Made by a program: the position numbers and the translations under genes
Shown: positions 23,833 to 30,430 of the stretch, piece by piece
Layout of the letters: every line of letters begins with the position of its first letter
Position numbering within the stretch: position 1 is the first letter of the stretch
The notes under the pieces: model-generated
What the model was told of the DNA's origin: nothing
Database searches by the model: none
What the model saw: the letters and a program-made list of their open reading frames with translations, nothing else
DNA from: CALMZN01 sp964540095
Lineage (GTDB): Bacteria > Patescibacteriota > Patescibacteriia > UBA1558 > GWA2-36-10
Length of the DNA stretch: 64,000 nt
Reading direction: 5' to 3'
Assembly: GCA_964540095.1 (NCBI GenBank)
Contig: CAZILH010000001.1
Coordinates: 3,577-67,576, forward strand

Positions 23833-24429
23833 TTATAAATATTTTCCCAAAAAACTGCGCCGATGCAGTGGGCATAAGCCGTGTTCTTTTATTAGGCGCA
23901 AATGCTCTTTGGTGCCATAGCCCTTATGTTGATCAAAATTATAGGCTGGAAATTCTTTGTGCCAATCAGTCATTAGTTGGTCACGAAACACTTTGGCAAT
24001 AATTGAGGCGGCGGCAATTTCTTCATGCACACTTTCGCCGTGTTGGAAAAATTCAAGTTTAGTGTCTGGCCAATATTTTTTGGCTGCGCCCACATAGTCA
24101 GCTACAATATTTATTTCTCCATGATTGATGTTGATAATTTTTTTTAATAAATCATTAAGCGCTTCTTGCATGACCAAAATATTAACCATTTGAATACCGC
24201 GCTGATCAATGATCTGACTATCAATTATTTTAATACTAAACAAAAAATTTTCCACTATCAACTCACTTAAAGCTTCTCTTTTTTTCTGAGACAACAATTT
24301 GGAATCCCGAACTTGCTTTAAAATATTTTTTTGCTCTTCCGAACCCATAGAAAAAACTGCCGCCCCGACAATCGGCCCAGCTACCGGTCCCCTACCCACT
24401 TCGTCAATGCCAATTTTGTATTTAGCCAT
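23833..24429 (-). CDS. rnhB: Ribonuclease HII
   Basis: Removes ribonucleotides from RNA/DNA hybrids. The 198-residue product begins MAKYKIGIDEVGRGPVAGP, with the DEVGRG motif carrying the first catalytic Asp-Glu pair. Further conserved stretches are DSKLLSQKKRE near residue 43, the NIVADYVGAAKK region with a catalytic Asp near 110, and AASIIAKVFRD near 136 with the last acidic position. The C-terminal HKGYGTKEH motif is also present. A strong terminator follows, so it is transcribed alone or as the last gene of a unit. It is divergent from the 24519 cassette. Confidence 0.95.
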   Translation of the reverse strand: MAKYKIGIDEVGRGPVAGPIVGAAVFSMGSEEQKNILKQVRDSKLLSQKKREALSELIVENFLFSIKIIDSQIIDQRGIQMVNILVMQEALNDLLKKIININHGEINIVADYVGAAKKYWPDTKLEFFQHGESVHEEIAAASIIAKVFRDQLMTDWHKEFPAYNFDQHKGYGTKEHLRLIKEHGLCPLHRRSFLGKYL

Positions 24430-24448
24430 ATTTATATATTATACTTTT

Positions 24449-24478
24449 TTGACATAAAAAAGAAATGCCAGCTATACT
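24449..24478 (+). promoter_or_regulatory. Promoter of the 24519 cassette
   Basis: TTGACA (24449-24454), 18-nt spacer, TATACT (24473-24478). Transcription would begin after the upstream in-frame ATG at 24465, supporting the start at 24519. Confidence 0.7.
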
Positions 24479-24518
24479 TCTTGTGATGCACCAGAACCTA
24501 ACAAATAGGGAGGTGGTC

Positions 24519-25022
24519 ATGGGACAACAACTCAAAGCCAAAATGGTGGTTTTTGAAAAACCGCAAATCGACGGTTTCGATTCAGAATGTTGGCTTGAGG
24601 GCATTTCAGTACTTACTCTTCCTCTCTTCTATTTTCTGGAACACGGGTGTGTCTTACCACAAGAAACCCAGCAAAACGATTGCTCCTACATACACCCCTA
24701 CTTCCAGATCCGAGAGACAAGAATAGAAGAGAACTGCCCCGTTGATGAGGCAATGGAGGCAGAAGGCGAAGAGTTGGACATGTCTCTAGCTGACCGAGAT
24801 GTTGATTGGAAAGAACATGATGCTTTGGAAAGGCAATTTGATCTTGAAAATGAAGCTGGAACAGATGGCTTTGTAATTATCACTTTGCCAAAATCAATCC
24901 TTTCCCTGACACCTTGGGATGCCCCCTGTGAAAACGAGGAAGAAATGCTGTGGGGCTTTGACCTCACTGCCAGCGACATCCCTCGCACACCCATAACCTG
25001 CCAATACAGCAGGTACTCCTAA
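24519..25022 (+). CDS. Orphan acidic cytoplasmic protein (cassette gene)
   Basis: A 167-residue product starting MGQQLKAKMVVFEKPQIDGF. GGGAGGTGGTC directly precedes the ATG, which decides the start over an upstream ATG that would precede the transcription start. The middle is strongly acidic (EEMEAEGEELDMSLADRDVD-type composition) and there is no signal peptide or membrane helix, unusual among the cassettes. No domain recognised. It has its own promoter and terminator. Confidence 0.66.
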   Translation: MGQQLKAKMVVFEKPQIDGFDSECWLEGISVLTLPLFYFLEHGCVLPQETQQNDCSYIHPYFQIRETRIEENCPVDEAMEAEGEELDMSLADRDVDWKEHDALERQFDLENEAGTDGFVIITLPKSILSLTPWDAPCENEEEMLWGFDLTASDIPRTPITCQYSRYS

Positions 25023-25060
25023 AACACCCCGCGGACAATTCTGCGGGGTGTTCACTTTTT
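25023..25060 (+). terminator. Terminator of the 24519 cassette
   Basis: AACACCCCGC/GCGGGGTGTT (10-bp stem) followed by CACTTTTTTATT. Confidence 0.85.
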
Positions 25061-25068
25061 TATTAATT

Positions 25069-26292
25069 TTACTTGCTCATGGCTTCAGCTATCCGCTCAA
25101 TAGCCAATACAAAAGCCGCTGTTCGATAATCTATTTTTTTCTCCTTGGCTATGTCAAAAACTTTTTGCCAAGCATTAATCATTTTGTCTTTGAGCTTGGT
25201 ATTTACTTCTTCCTCACTCCAATATTGGTCAGCTTTGTTTTGCAACCACTCAAAATAAGAAACAGTCACGCCACCGGCATTAGCCAAAACATCAGGTATT
25301 AGCTCCACCCCTTTAGCAAACAATATTTCGTCGGCCTCGGGCGTAGTTGGGCCATTGCCCATTTCCAAAATCACCTTGGCCTTGATGCTTGGCGCATTGT
25401 CGGCTGTAATTTGATTTTCCAAAGCTGCTGGTACCAAAACATCAAGCTCTAAGGCAAAAAATTCTTCCAAAGAAATTTCTTTGGTGTTGGGCAAATCGTT
25501 CAATGATTGTTTATTTTTTTTGCGCTCCAAAATCTCTGGGATATTGAGCCCGCTTTCGCTGTAAATAACATTTTTAGAATCAGCCACAGCCACCACCTTG
25601 TAGCCCTGCTCAAATAGCGCCTTGGCTATACCACCACCCACATTACCAAGACCCTGTATGGCTACTGACATTTTTTGTTCTTCCCAAGATCTTTTATTGA
25701 CTAAATCATTCAAGACTATCATCCCGCCACTAGCCGTGGCCTGATCTCTGCCCTTAGAACCACCCATATCCAGTGGCTTACCAGTGACCACTCCCAGTTG
25801 TTTTTCACCAACTAATTTTGAATATTCGTCAGCCATCCAAGCCATTGTTTGAGGGTTGGTGTAAACATCTGGCGCTGGGATGTCTTTGTCTGGCCCAATC
25901 ACATCCTGAAAAGCCCGAACCCAAGCGCGAGAAATTTTTTCCAATTCATTGACGCTCAATGACTTGGTGTCTATCACTACTCCGCCCTTGGCTCCGCCCA
26001 TAGGTATATCAACTACGGCTGTTTTGATGCTCATCCAAAAAGCCAAGGCCTTGACCTCATTGATATCGACTTGCGAATGAAAACGAATACCTCCTTTGTA
26101 TGGACCACGAGCGTTGTTGTACTGCACACGATAACCCTCATATATTTCCAAAGTGTTGTCGTCTTTTTTTATGGCCAAATTAGCCGTGATTATTTTATCG
26201 GGCACGCTTAGTTTTTTCAATATTTCCGGACTCAATTTAATTATAGCAGCTGCTTTTGTCAGCTGTTGTAAAGCATTATCAAATGGATTCAT
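25069..26292 (-). CDS. gdhA: Glu/Leu/Phe/Val dehydrogenase (glutamate dehydrogenase-like)
   Basis: Reversible oxidative deamination of an amino acid with NAD(P). The 407-residue length fits the hexameric GDH family. YNNARGPYKGGIRFH and the PMGGAKGGV motif hold the substrate-binding lysines near residues 70-105. APDVYTNPQTMAWM follows. The NAD-binding domain has QGLGNVGGG near 215. A C-terminal LANAGGVTVSYFEWLQN motif is also typical. It is the last gene of the csoR-like / trxA / trxB / gdh operon; ten bases separate it from trxB. Glutamate versus another amino acid cannot be settled from sequence alone. Confidence 0.93.
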   Translation of the reverse strand: MNPFDNALQQLTKAAAIIKLSPEILKKLSVPDKIITANLAIKKDDNTLEIYEGYRVQYNNARGPYKGGIRFHSQVDINEVKALAFWMSIKTAVVDIPMGGAKGGVVIDTKSLSVNELEKISRAWVRAFQDVIGPDKDIPAPDVYTNPQTMAWMADEYSKLVGEKQLGVVTGKPLDMGGSKGRDQATASGGMIVLNDLVNKRSWEEQKMSVAIQGLGNVGGGIAKALFEQGYKVVAVADSKNVIYSESGLNIPEILERKKNKQSLNDLPNTKEISLEEFFALELDVLVPAALENQITADNAPSIKAKVILEMGNGPTTPEADEILFAKGVELIPDVLANAGGVTVSYFEWLQNKADQYWSEEEVNTKLKDKMINAWQKVFDIAKEKKIDYRTAAFVLAIERIAEAMSK

Positions 26293-26301
26293 TTTTTTGG
26301 T

Positions 26302-27243
26302 TTATTTACTCCAGTCCGGACCAGAGACCTGGCCTTTCTGAAGATATTTATAAGCTTGTAAGGCGGCTTTGGCTCCTTCGCCAGCCGAGATAACCACCTG
26401 TTTGTAGGCAATCTGAGAAATGTCGCCAGCCGCAAATATGCCCGGCACATTGGTTTCACAATCAGCGTTGATTCTGATCTCGTGCAATTCGGTCAGGTCC
26501 AGTAGATCTTTGACCCAATCGGTTTTGGCGATATGACCAATTTCCACAAATACGCCATCAACTTTTATTTCTTTGCTTTCATTTTTTGATTCGTAGACCA
26601 AGCTTTCTACTTTTGCACTGCCTTTTATTTCTTTAGTGACAGCTTCGAATATTATTTCTACTTTAGGGTCGCGACTTACCCGCTGAATCAAGACATCCTC
26701 ACCTTTTAGTTTTGGCTGGCGCACCAAAAGATAAACCTTGGCTACAATTTTACTCAAGTATTCAGCCGCATCCATGGCGGAATTTCCTCCACCAACTACG
26801 ACCACTGTTTTGCCTTTGTATAGCGGGCCATCGCAAGTAGCACAATAAGCCACTCCTCGACCAGCCAGCTCTTTTTCACCAGGCACATCTAGATTCCTGG
26901 GGGTCAGGCCAAAGGCCATAATTATTGCTTTGGTTTCTAGTTGTTTCCCGTCGGCTAGTTGTAATACGAAGTTGTCATCTTTTTTTTCCACACCAACTAC
27001 TTCACTCAAAACCAATTCTGCCCCACTCTTTTCGGCCTGCGTTAGCATTTTTTGACCCAAAGTCGGTCCATCAATTTCCTCATAGCCGGGATAATTTTCA
27101 ATGCTGTTGGTCAAAGCCATCTGACCGCCAACGTCCATGGAAACAATCAGGGTCTTGAGAGCTCTCCGCGCCGCATAAATAGCCGCGGTCAGCCCAGCTG
27201 GTCCGCCACCAACAACCACCAGATCGTATTTGTTGTCCGTCAT
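26302..27243 (-). CDS. trxB: Thioredoxin reductase
   Basis: NADPH-dependent FAD enzyme that reduces thioredoxin. The 313-residue product has the FAD motif VVVGGGPAGLTAAIYAAR near residue 9, the redox-active CATCDG near 135, the NADPH motif VVVVGGGNSAMDAAEY near 150, and the C-terminal FAD contact GIFAAGDI. It starts seven bases after the stop of trxA, an obvious functional pair. Confidence 0.95.
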   Translation of the reverse strand: MTDNKYDLVVVGGGPAGLTAAIYAARRALKTLIVSMDVGGQMALTNSIENYPGYEEIDGPTLGQKMLTQAEKSGAELVLSEVVGVEKKDDNFVLQLADGKQLETKAIIMAFGLTPRNLDVPGEKELAGRGVAYCATCDGPLYKGKTVVVVGGGNSAMDAAEYLSKIVAKVYLLVRQPKLKGEDVLIQRVSRDPKVEIIFEAVTKEIKGSAKVESLVYESKNESKEIKVDGVFVEIGHIAKTDWVKDLLDLTELHEIRINADCETNVPGIFAAGDISQIAYKQVVISAGEGAKAALQAYKYLQKGQVSGPDWSK

Positions 27244-27249
27244 AAAAAA

Positions 27250-27573
27250 TTATAGTTGTTTATTAATTTTTTCTAACAAAACATTTTTGGACTGCATGCC
27301 CACCATGTCCTCTACTACTTTTCCGTTCTTAAAAATTTTTAAAGCCGGTATGGACATTATTTCAAATTCTTGGGACTTAAGTTGGTTTTCTTCGACATTA
27401 AGCTTGGCGATTTTTATATTGCTTTTGTCTTTGAACTCTTCGGCCAACTGATCAATGATTGGTCCTTGCATTTTGCAAGGCATACACCACGAGGCCCAAA
27501 AATCTACCAAGGCCACTCCCTCAAATTTTTTTATTTCTTGATCAAAATTTTGATCGTTTAATTCTAGCGCCAT
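27250..27573 (-). CDS. trxA: Thioredoxin with CMPC active site
   Basis: The 107-residue thioredoxin has DFWASWCMPCKMQGP, with the redox cysteines at 30 and 33. The canonical dipeptide between them is Gly-Pro; here it is Met-Pro, which may shift redox potential. The rest (KLNVEENQLKSQEFEIMSIPALKIFKNGK, with cis-Pro after Ile) is ordinary. It sits between the csoR-like regulator and trxB and probably serves as electron carrier for the reductase. Confidence 0.95.
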   Translation of the reverse strand: MALELNDQNFDQEIKKFEGVALVDFWASWCMPCKMQGPIIDQLAEEFKDKSNIKIAKLNVEENQLKSQEFEIMSIPALKIFKNGKVVEDMVGMQSKNVLLEKINKQL

Positions 27574-27591
27574 AAATTTAAAAATTAATTA

Positions 27592-27855
27592 TTAACTGGT
27601 CTTAAATAATATTTCTATTAATTTATTTAATTCTTTTTTCTTGTTTTTGCTTCCTGACTGATAACAGCCGTTCACCTTGTCAGTGATCAGTAAGCGCGTG
27701 ACTGAGTCCAGCGAAGCGCGCGCGGCCATAACAACTCGCACCACTTCTTCCACTTCTCTTTTTTCGCCGTACATTTTTTCAATCGCGCGAATCTGACCCT
27801 CAATACGATGAAGTTGGGAATATATTTTTTGTGGATGACAAACTTGTTTGCTCAT
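27592..27855 (-). CDS. CsoR/FrmR/RcnR-family transcriptional repressor
   Basis: An 87-residue all-helical DUF156 repressor. HRIEGQIRAIEKM, RVVMAARASLDSVTRLL and the C-terminal ELNKLIEILFK helix are typical. In copper CsoR the ligands are Cys36, His61 and Cys65. Here the aligned positions are Val35, Lys60 and Cys64, so only one ligand remains; Cys6-His7 near the N-terminus might substitute. It is first in the trxA-trxB-gdh operon and its promoter holds an excellent family operator, so autoregulation is likely. The signal may be redox, sulfur or aldehyde rather than copper. Confidence 0.9.
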   Translation of the reverse strand: MSKQVCHPQKIYSQLHRIEGQIRAIEKMYGEKREVEEVVRVVMAARASLDSVTRLLITDKVNGCYQSGSKNKKKELNKLIEILFKTS

Positions 27856-27872
27856 ATACCCTCTAGGGGTAT
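27856..27872 (-). promoter_or_regulatory. CsoR-type operator
   Basis: ATACCCTCTAGGGGTAT, a pseudo-palindrome of the TACCC(n)GGGTA class, between the -10 box and the regulator's start codon. Confidence 0.7.
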
Positions 27873-27899
27873 TATAGCAAGGGCATAAAAATACGTCAA
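27871..27899 (-). promoter_or_regulatory. Promoter of the csoR-trxA-trxB-gdh operon
   Basis: Minus strand: TTGACG (27899-27894), 17-nt spacer, TATAAT (27876-27871). The operator overlaps its downstream edge. Confidence 0.75.
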
Positions 27900-27925
27900 G
27901 TGGTGGGGTGCTGGTGACTAGTTAT

Positions 27926-28070
27926 ACTTCTCGACTCTCTCTCGACGAGCTCGAGATCGCTCGAAGAAATAAGCTTTTGTTCGAGTAAGGTTATGCAAAG
28001 CATAACTGCATCGAGAACTACGTATGTTCAGAACTTCTCGACTCCACCTTTCGGTGTCGCTCGAAGAAAT
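27926..28070. repeat. Cluster of hairpin repeats
   Basis: Two copies share the ends ACTTCTCGACT and TCGCTCGAAGAAAT (27926-27970 and 28033-28070). Each can fold, the second with a CACC-TTTC-GGTG tip. Between them GTTATGC-AAA-GCATAAC forms another hairpin. No gene lies in this stretch (27900-28086). Confidence 0.65.
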
Positions 28071-28086
28071 GTGCTCTCTCAAATAT

Positions 28087-28115
28087 TTGACAATAATCCT
28101 AATAGGTGATATAAT
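28087..28115 (+). promoter_or_regulatory. Consensus promoter of the 28148 cassette
   Basis: TTGACA (28087-28092), 17-nt spacer, TATAAT (28110-28115). GGAGG at 28135-28139 serves the start. Confidence 0.8.
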
Positions 28116-28147
28116 ATAGTGTTTCCATAACCCGGGAGGTTCTTTCT

Positions 28148-28420
28148 ATGACAGACCGCAAGGGTCCTTCGCCCGTAAGTGCGCTCTGCATCTGGGTGGC
28201 GTATCTGGCGGCAATCGCACTCGAGTCCCTGCTTCTCTGCCATACTTGGTGGCAGGTCGCGGCGCTGGTGGTAATCGGGGTCGTGGTGTTCCTGATCATT
28301 ATGGTTCCAGCTGGCGTGCTCAACATCAAGCGCTATGCCTCAGTACACATCCTTCTCATCGCCATCCTCGTCCTTTCTGCCCTCGTCTACAAGGCCCTCT
28401 ACAAAACCATCTTCGGGTGA
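28148..28420 (+). CDS. Orphan three-helix membrane protein (cassette gene)
   Basis: A 90-residue product, nearly all hydrophobic: helices about 12-31, 36-57 and 66-84, with short basic ends. GGAGG lies eight bases before the ATG. It is GC-rich with its own consensus promoter and terminator. No family recognised; it could be a holin-like or small regulatory membrane protein, but nothing in the sequence shows that. Confidence 0.65.
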   Translation: MTDRKGPSPVSALCIWVAYLAAIALESLLLCHTWWQVAALVVIGVVVFLIIMVPAGVLNIKRYASVHILLIAILVLSALVYKALYKTIFG

Positions 28421-28447
28421 CAACACATCACCCAGAATGGAGATTGA

Positions 28448-28485
28448 GCCCCGCGGTACACACGCTGCGGGGCCTTAATTTTGTT
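28448..28485 (+). terminator. Terminator of the 28148 cassette
   Basis: GCCCCGC/GCGGGGC with a loop containing TACACACGC, followed by a T-rich tail. The loop resembles those at 2065 and 17954. Confidence 0.8.
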
Positions 28486-28501
28486 TAATTTTAATAATAA
28501 A

Positions 28502-28632
28502 TTGGCTAACCCAGTTAGAAATTTACCTTAGTTTGCATATTAGATGAACTTATCGGCAACTAAGTGACAATTTTACTAATAATGTAACGTGAAATACTCA
28601 AAATAATTTCTAACTGGGCTAATATTAGCCAA
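28502..28632. repeat. MITE-like inverted-repeat element
   Basis: Left end TTGGCTAA + CCCAGTTAGAAATT (28502-28523). The right end, inverted, is TTGGCTAATATTAG + CCCAGTTAGAAATT (28605-28632). The AT-rich core has no ORF. The ends match the 183-290 element at 12 of 13 bases. It sits between two cassette genes. Confidence 0.6.
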
Positions 28633-28672
28633 ATATATTGCTTCTGTAAAGAAACGATAATAAATACTGGCC

Positions 28673-28701
28673 TTGACAAATACTGATAAATAATATATTA
28701 T
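28673..28701 (+). promoter_or_regulatory. Promoter of the 28854 cassette
   Basis: TTGACA (28673-28678), 17-nt spacer, TATTAT (28696-28701). Confidence 0.75.
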
Positions 28702-28742
28702 TTTATGTTATTTTAAGTACTTTAAATTACTTGCAAAAACGC

Positions 28743-28836
28743 GGTAGTCATAGCCAAAAACGGCTTAAAAATAGGCCTTTTCTGGCTATGACTACCAATT
28801 CCGGTGGTCCGCTGGCGCCAAATGGCACATGTGCCA
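28743..28836 (+). promoter_or_regulatory. Structured 5' leader of the 28854 gene
   Basis: GGTAGTCATAGCCA (28743-28756) pairs perfectly with TGGCTATGACTACC (28783-28796). The palindromes TGGCGCCA (28813-28820) and TGGCACATGTGCCA (28823-28836) follow just before the Shine-Dalgarno AAGGAG (28841-28846). Such structure next to the ribosome-binding site could control translation. Confidence 0.55.
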
Positions 28837-28853
28837 AAAAAAGGAGTGAAGAC

Positions 28854-29417
28854 ATGTCTTCATATTCCGAGGGCCAAGTCCACCAGCTAGTGGACAAGCT
28901 GGAGGCCGCCGGCTACACCGCCGACGACATTACCAAGCTTGGGCAGTCCAAGCACCTGCTCGAGATCAGGGATGTCTTGAACGACCGTGCTGTCATCAGC
29001 TACCCCAAGCACCTCATCGACTGCGACGCCTTGCCCTTCACCCCCAACGGCTGGGAAGTCGTCGAGCACAAGCAGGGTGGTCAGTTAGAGTGGAACCCCG
29101 CGCGGGTGAAGCTCTATCTGGCCAAGAGTCAGAAGCCCGGCAAGCTCGTCGAGGGCAGCAAGCTCCGCAATGAGCTGGAAGGCCAGATGGTCTTGAATGC
29201 CAACCTTCTCGACTACCTGCTGAAGAACCCTGAACTCATCCCCGACGAGTGGAAGAGAAAGGGAATTTTCTTCTGGGGCACAATCTACCGTTACTCGCTC
29301 GACGGCCTGTGTGTCCGCTACCTCTACTGGGACGGCAGCAGGTGGTACTGGAGCTACCGCTGGCTCTACGACAGCTTCTATTCCAACGATCTGGCTGCAG
29401 TGTCTGCAAGTATCTAG
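28854..29417 (+). CDS. Cassette protein with lectin-like, possibly hypervariable C-terminus
   Basis: A 187-residue product starting MSSYSEGQVHQLVDKLEAAG. Residues 1-50 are helical; 55-145 form a conserved-looking middle (NGWEVVEHKQGGQLEW, KLRNELEGQMVLNANLLDYL, WKRKGIFFWGTIYR). The end is extremely rich in Trp, Tyr, Asp and Ser (RYLYWDGSRWYWSYRWLYD, about 154-172). I recall similar proteins in several copies in Patescibacteria genomes, differing mainly here. The end resembles the variable region of C-type-lectin-fold targets of diversity-generating retroelements: many variable-looking codons are xxC types (TAC, GAC, AGC, CGC) derivable from AAC. No reverse transcriptase or template repeat is in this window. 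Start chosen by the Shine-Dalgarno. Confidence 0.7.
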   Translation: MSSYSEGQVHQLVDKLEAAGYTADDITKLGQSKHLLEIRDVLNDRAVISYPKHLIDCDALPFTPNGWEVVEHKQGGQLEWNPARVKLYLAKSQKPGKLVEGSKLRNELEGQMVLNANLLDYLLKNPELIPDEWKRKGIFFWGTIYRYSLDGLCVRYLYWDGSRWYWSYRWLYDSFYSNDLAAVSASI

Positions 29418-29482
29418 GTCCCTTGGACTTTGGATCTCGGGATCTCCTTTGATCCTTGGACCCCAGTCCTCTGGACACACAC

Positions 29483-29530
29483 AGAAGCCTCGTACTCCCA
29501 TTGCGGATGCGGGGCTTCTTCTTTTTTTAA
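29483..29530 (+). terminator. Terminator of the 28854 cassette
   Basis: AGAAGCC (29483-29489) pairs with GGCTTCT (29513-29519), with further inner pairing and a T7 tail. Confidence 0.75.
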
Positions 29531-29596
29531 ATAAAAAAACCGATAACATCGGCCCGTCTAAGTAAATTAAAATTGATTAAAAATATAATCAAAATA

Positions 29597-29671
29597 TGGT
29601 GTCCTTGAGAGGAATCGAACCTCTATTTAGGCCTTAGGAGAGCCTTGTTCTATCCATTGAACTACAAGGAC
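29597..29671 (-). tRNA. tRNA-Arg (anticodon CCT)
   Basis: Acceptor GTCCTTG/CAAGGAC, D-arm GTTC..GAAC, anticodon loop CTCCTAA, T-arm GAGG-TTCGATT-CCTC, encoded CCA. Confidence 0.94.
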
Positions 29672-29717
29672 CAACGTTTTGTCCCTAATCTTAGCTAAAG
29701 TTTTGAGTCGTAATATA

Positions 29718-29846
29718 TTATTGAAGCATTTTGGTCAAAAACTGCGTGCGACTCTCGATCATATAAACCGCTAAATAAATTACCAAGATTGCTCCAACAA
29801 TGATTCCCAATCTTTTTAACTCTACTTTGATATTTTCATCAGTCAT
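29718..29846 (-). CDS. Small single-span membrane protein
   Basis: A 42-residue product starting MTDENIKVELKRLGIIVGA, with an acidic/basic N-terminus, one transmembrane helix (about 13-31) and a polar end RTQFLTKMLQ. AT-rich like the resident genes. Located between tRNA-Arg and the bactofilin promoter. No family recognised; it would be missed by usual length cut-offs. Confidence 0.55.
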   Translation of the reverse strand: MTDENIKVELKRLGIIVGAILVIYLAVYMIESRTQFLTKMLQ

Positions 29847-29918
29847 AATGGTGTTTATTAATTAATGCCGTGTAATTTTAGTATATACGGCTGTTTTTGT
29901 CCACAATCTTTTGTTTCT

Positions 29919-29947
29919 TTGACAATTTTGACTCCTTAAACTAAAAT
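29919..29947 (+). promoter_or_regulatory. Promoter of the bactofilin gene
   Basis: TTGACA (29919-29924), 17-nt spacer, TAAAAT (29942-29947). Confidence 0.7.
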
Positions 29948-29978
29948 TAAGGTCGTTAATTTATAATAAAAAAATAAT

Positions 29979-30422
29979 ATGTTTGGCAAAAAAGAAACCG
30001 TAGTAAGCACAAAAAATATTGAAACAATAATCGGCCCTTCAGTGCGAGTTGAGGGTAATTTTGCTGGCGAAGGCGACCTAATTATTGAGGGTATGCTGGT
30101 CGGCACCTTAAACACCAAGAATAACCTCAAAATCGGCTCTAGCGCCGTAGTAGAGGCCACCGTCAAAGCCAATAACGCCTTTATTGCCGGTCGCGTAAAG
30201 GGCAACATCGCTATCAAGGGACGTCTAGAAATCACTGGCTCGGCTGTAATTGTTGGCGACATCAAAGCCGCGATTCTGTCCATAGAAAGCGGTGCCTTGA
30301 TCCAGGGAAATGTAGCCATGCCTCTTAGTGAGCCAAAACATGACGAGCATCGCGCTAACCCCAAAAAAGAAGTAAAGCGAACTGAAAATGAGTTGCCAGA
30401 AGAAAAACTTTTGGAATCATAA
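29979..30422 (+). CDS. Bactofilin (polymer-forming cytoskeletal protein)
   Basis: A 147-residue product: short Lys-rich N-terminus, then a central DUF583 beta-helix (about 18-112) with repeats such as EGNFAGEGDLIIEGMLVGTL, AFIAGRVKGNIAIKGRLEI and GDIKAAILSIESGALIQGNV, then a polar tail. Bactofilins self-assemble into membrane-associated filaments that organise the envelope. It has its own promoter and is followed eight bases later by the lipid-kinase-like gene. Confidence 0.92.
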   Translation: MFGKKETVVSTKNIETIIGPSVRVEGNFAGEGDLIIEGMLVGTLNTKNNLKIGSSAVVEATVKANNAFIAGRVKGNIAIKGRLEITGSAVIVGDIKAAILSIESGALIQGNVAMPLSEPKHDEHRANPKKEVKRTENELPEEKLLES

Positions 30423-30430
30423 ATTTTGTT

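Noticed and set aside
27926..28070. CRISPR array
   Set aside because: Only two imperfect palindromic repeats with unequal spacing, no spacer regularity and no cas genes.
28731..28853. Upstream extension of the 28854 gene
   Set aside because: The first 41 codons of the longer ORF lie in a 14-bp hairpin and palindromes; AAGGAG and the ATG at 28854 fit better.
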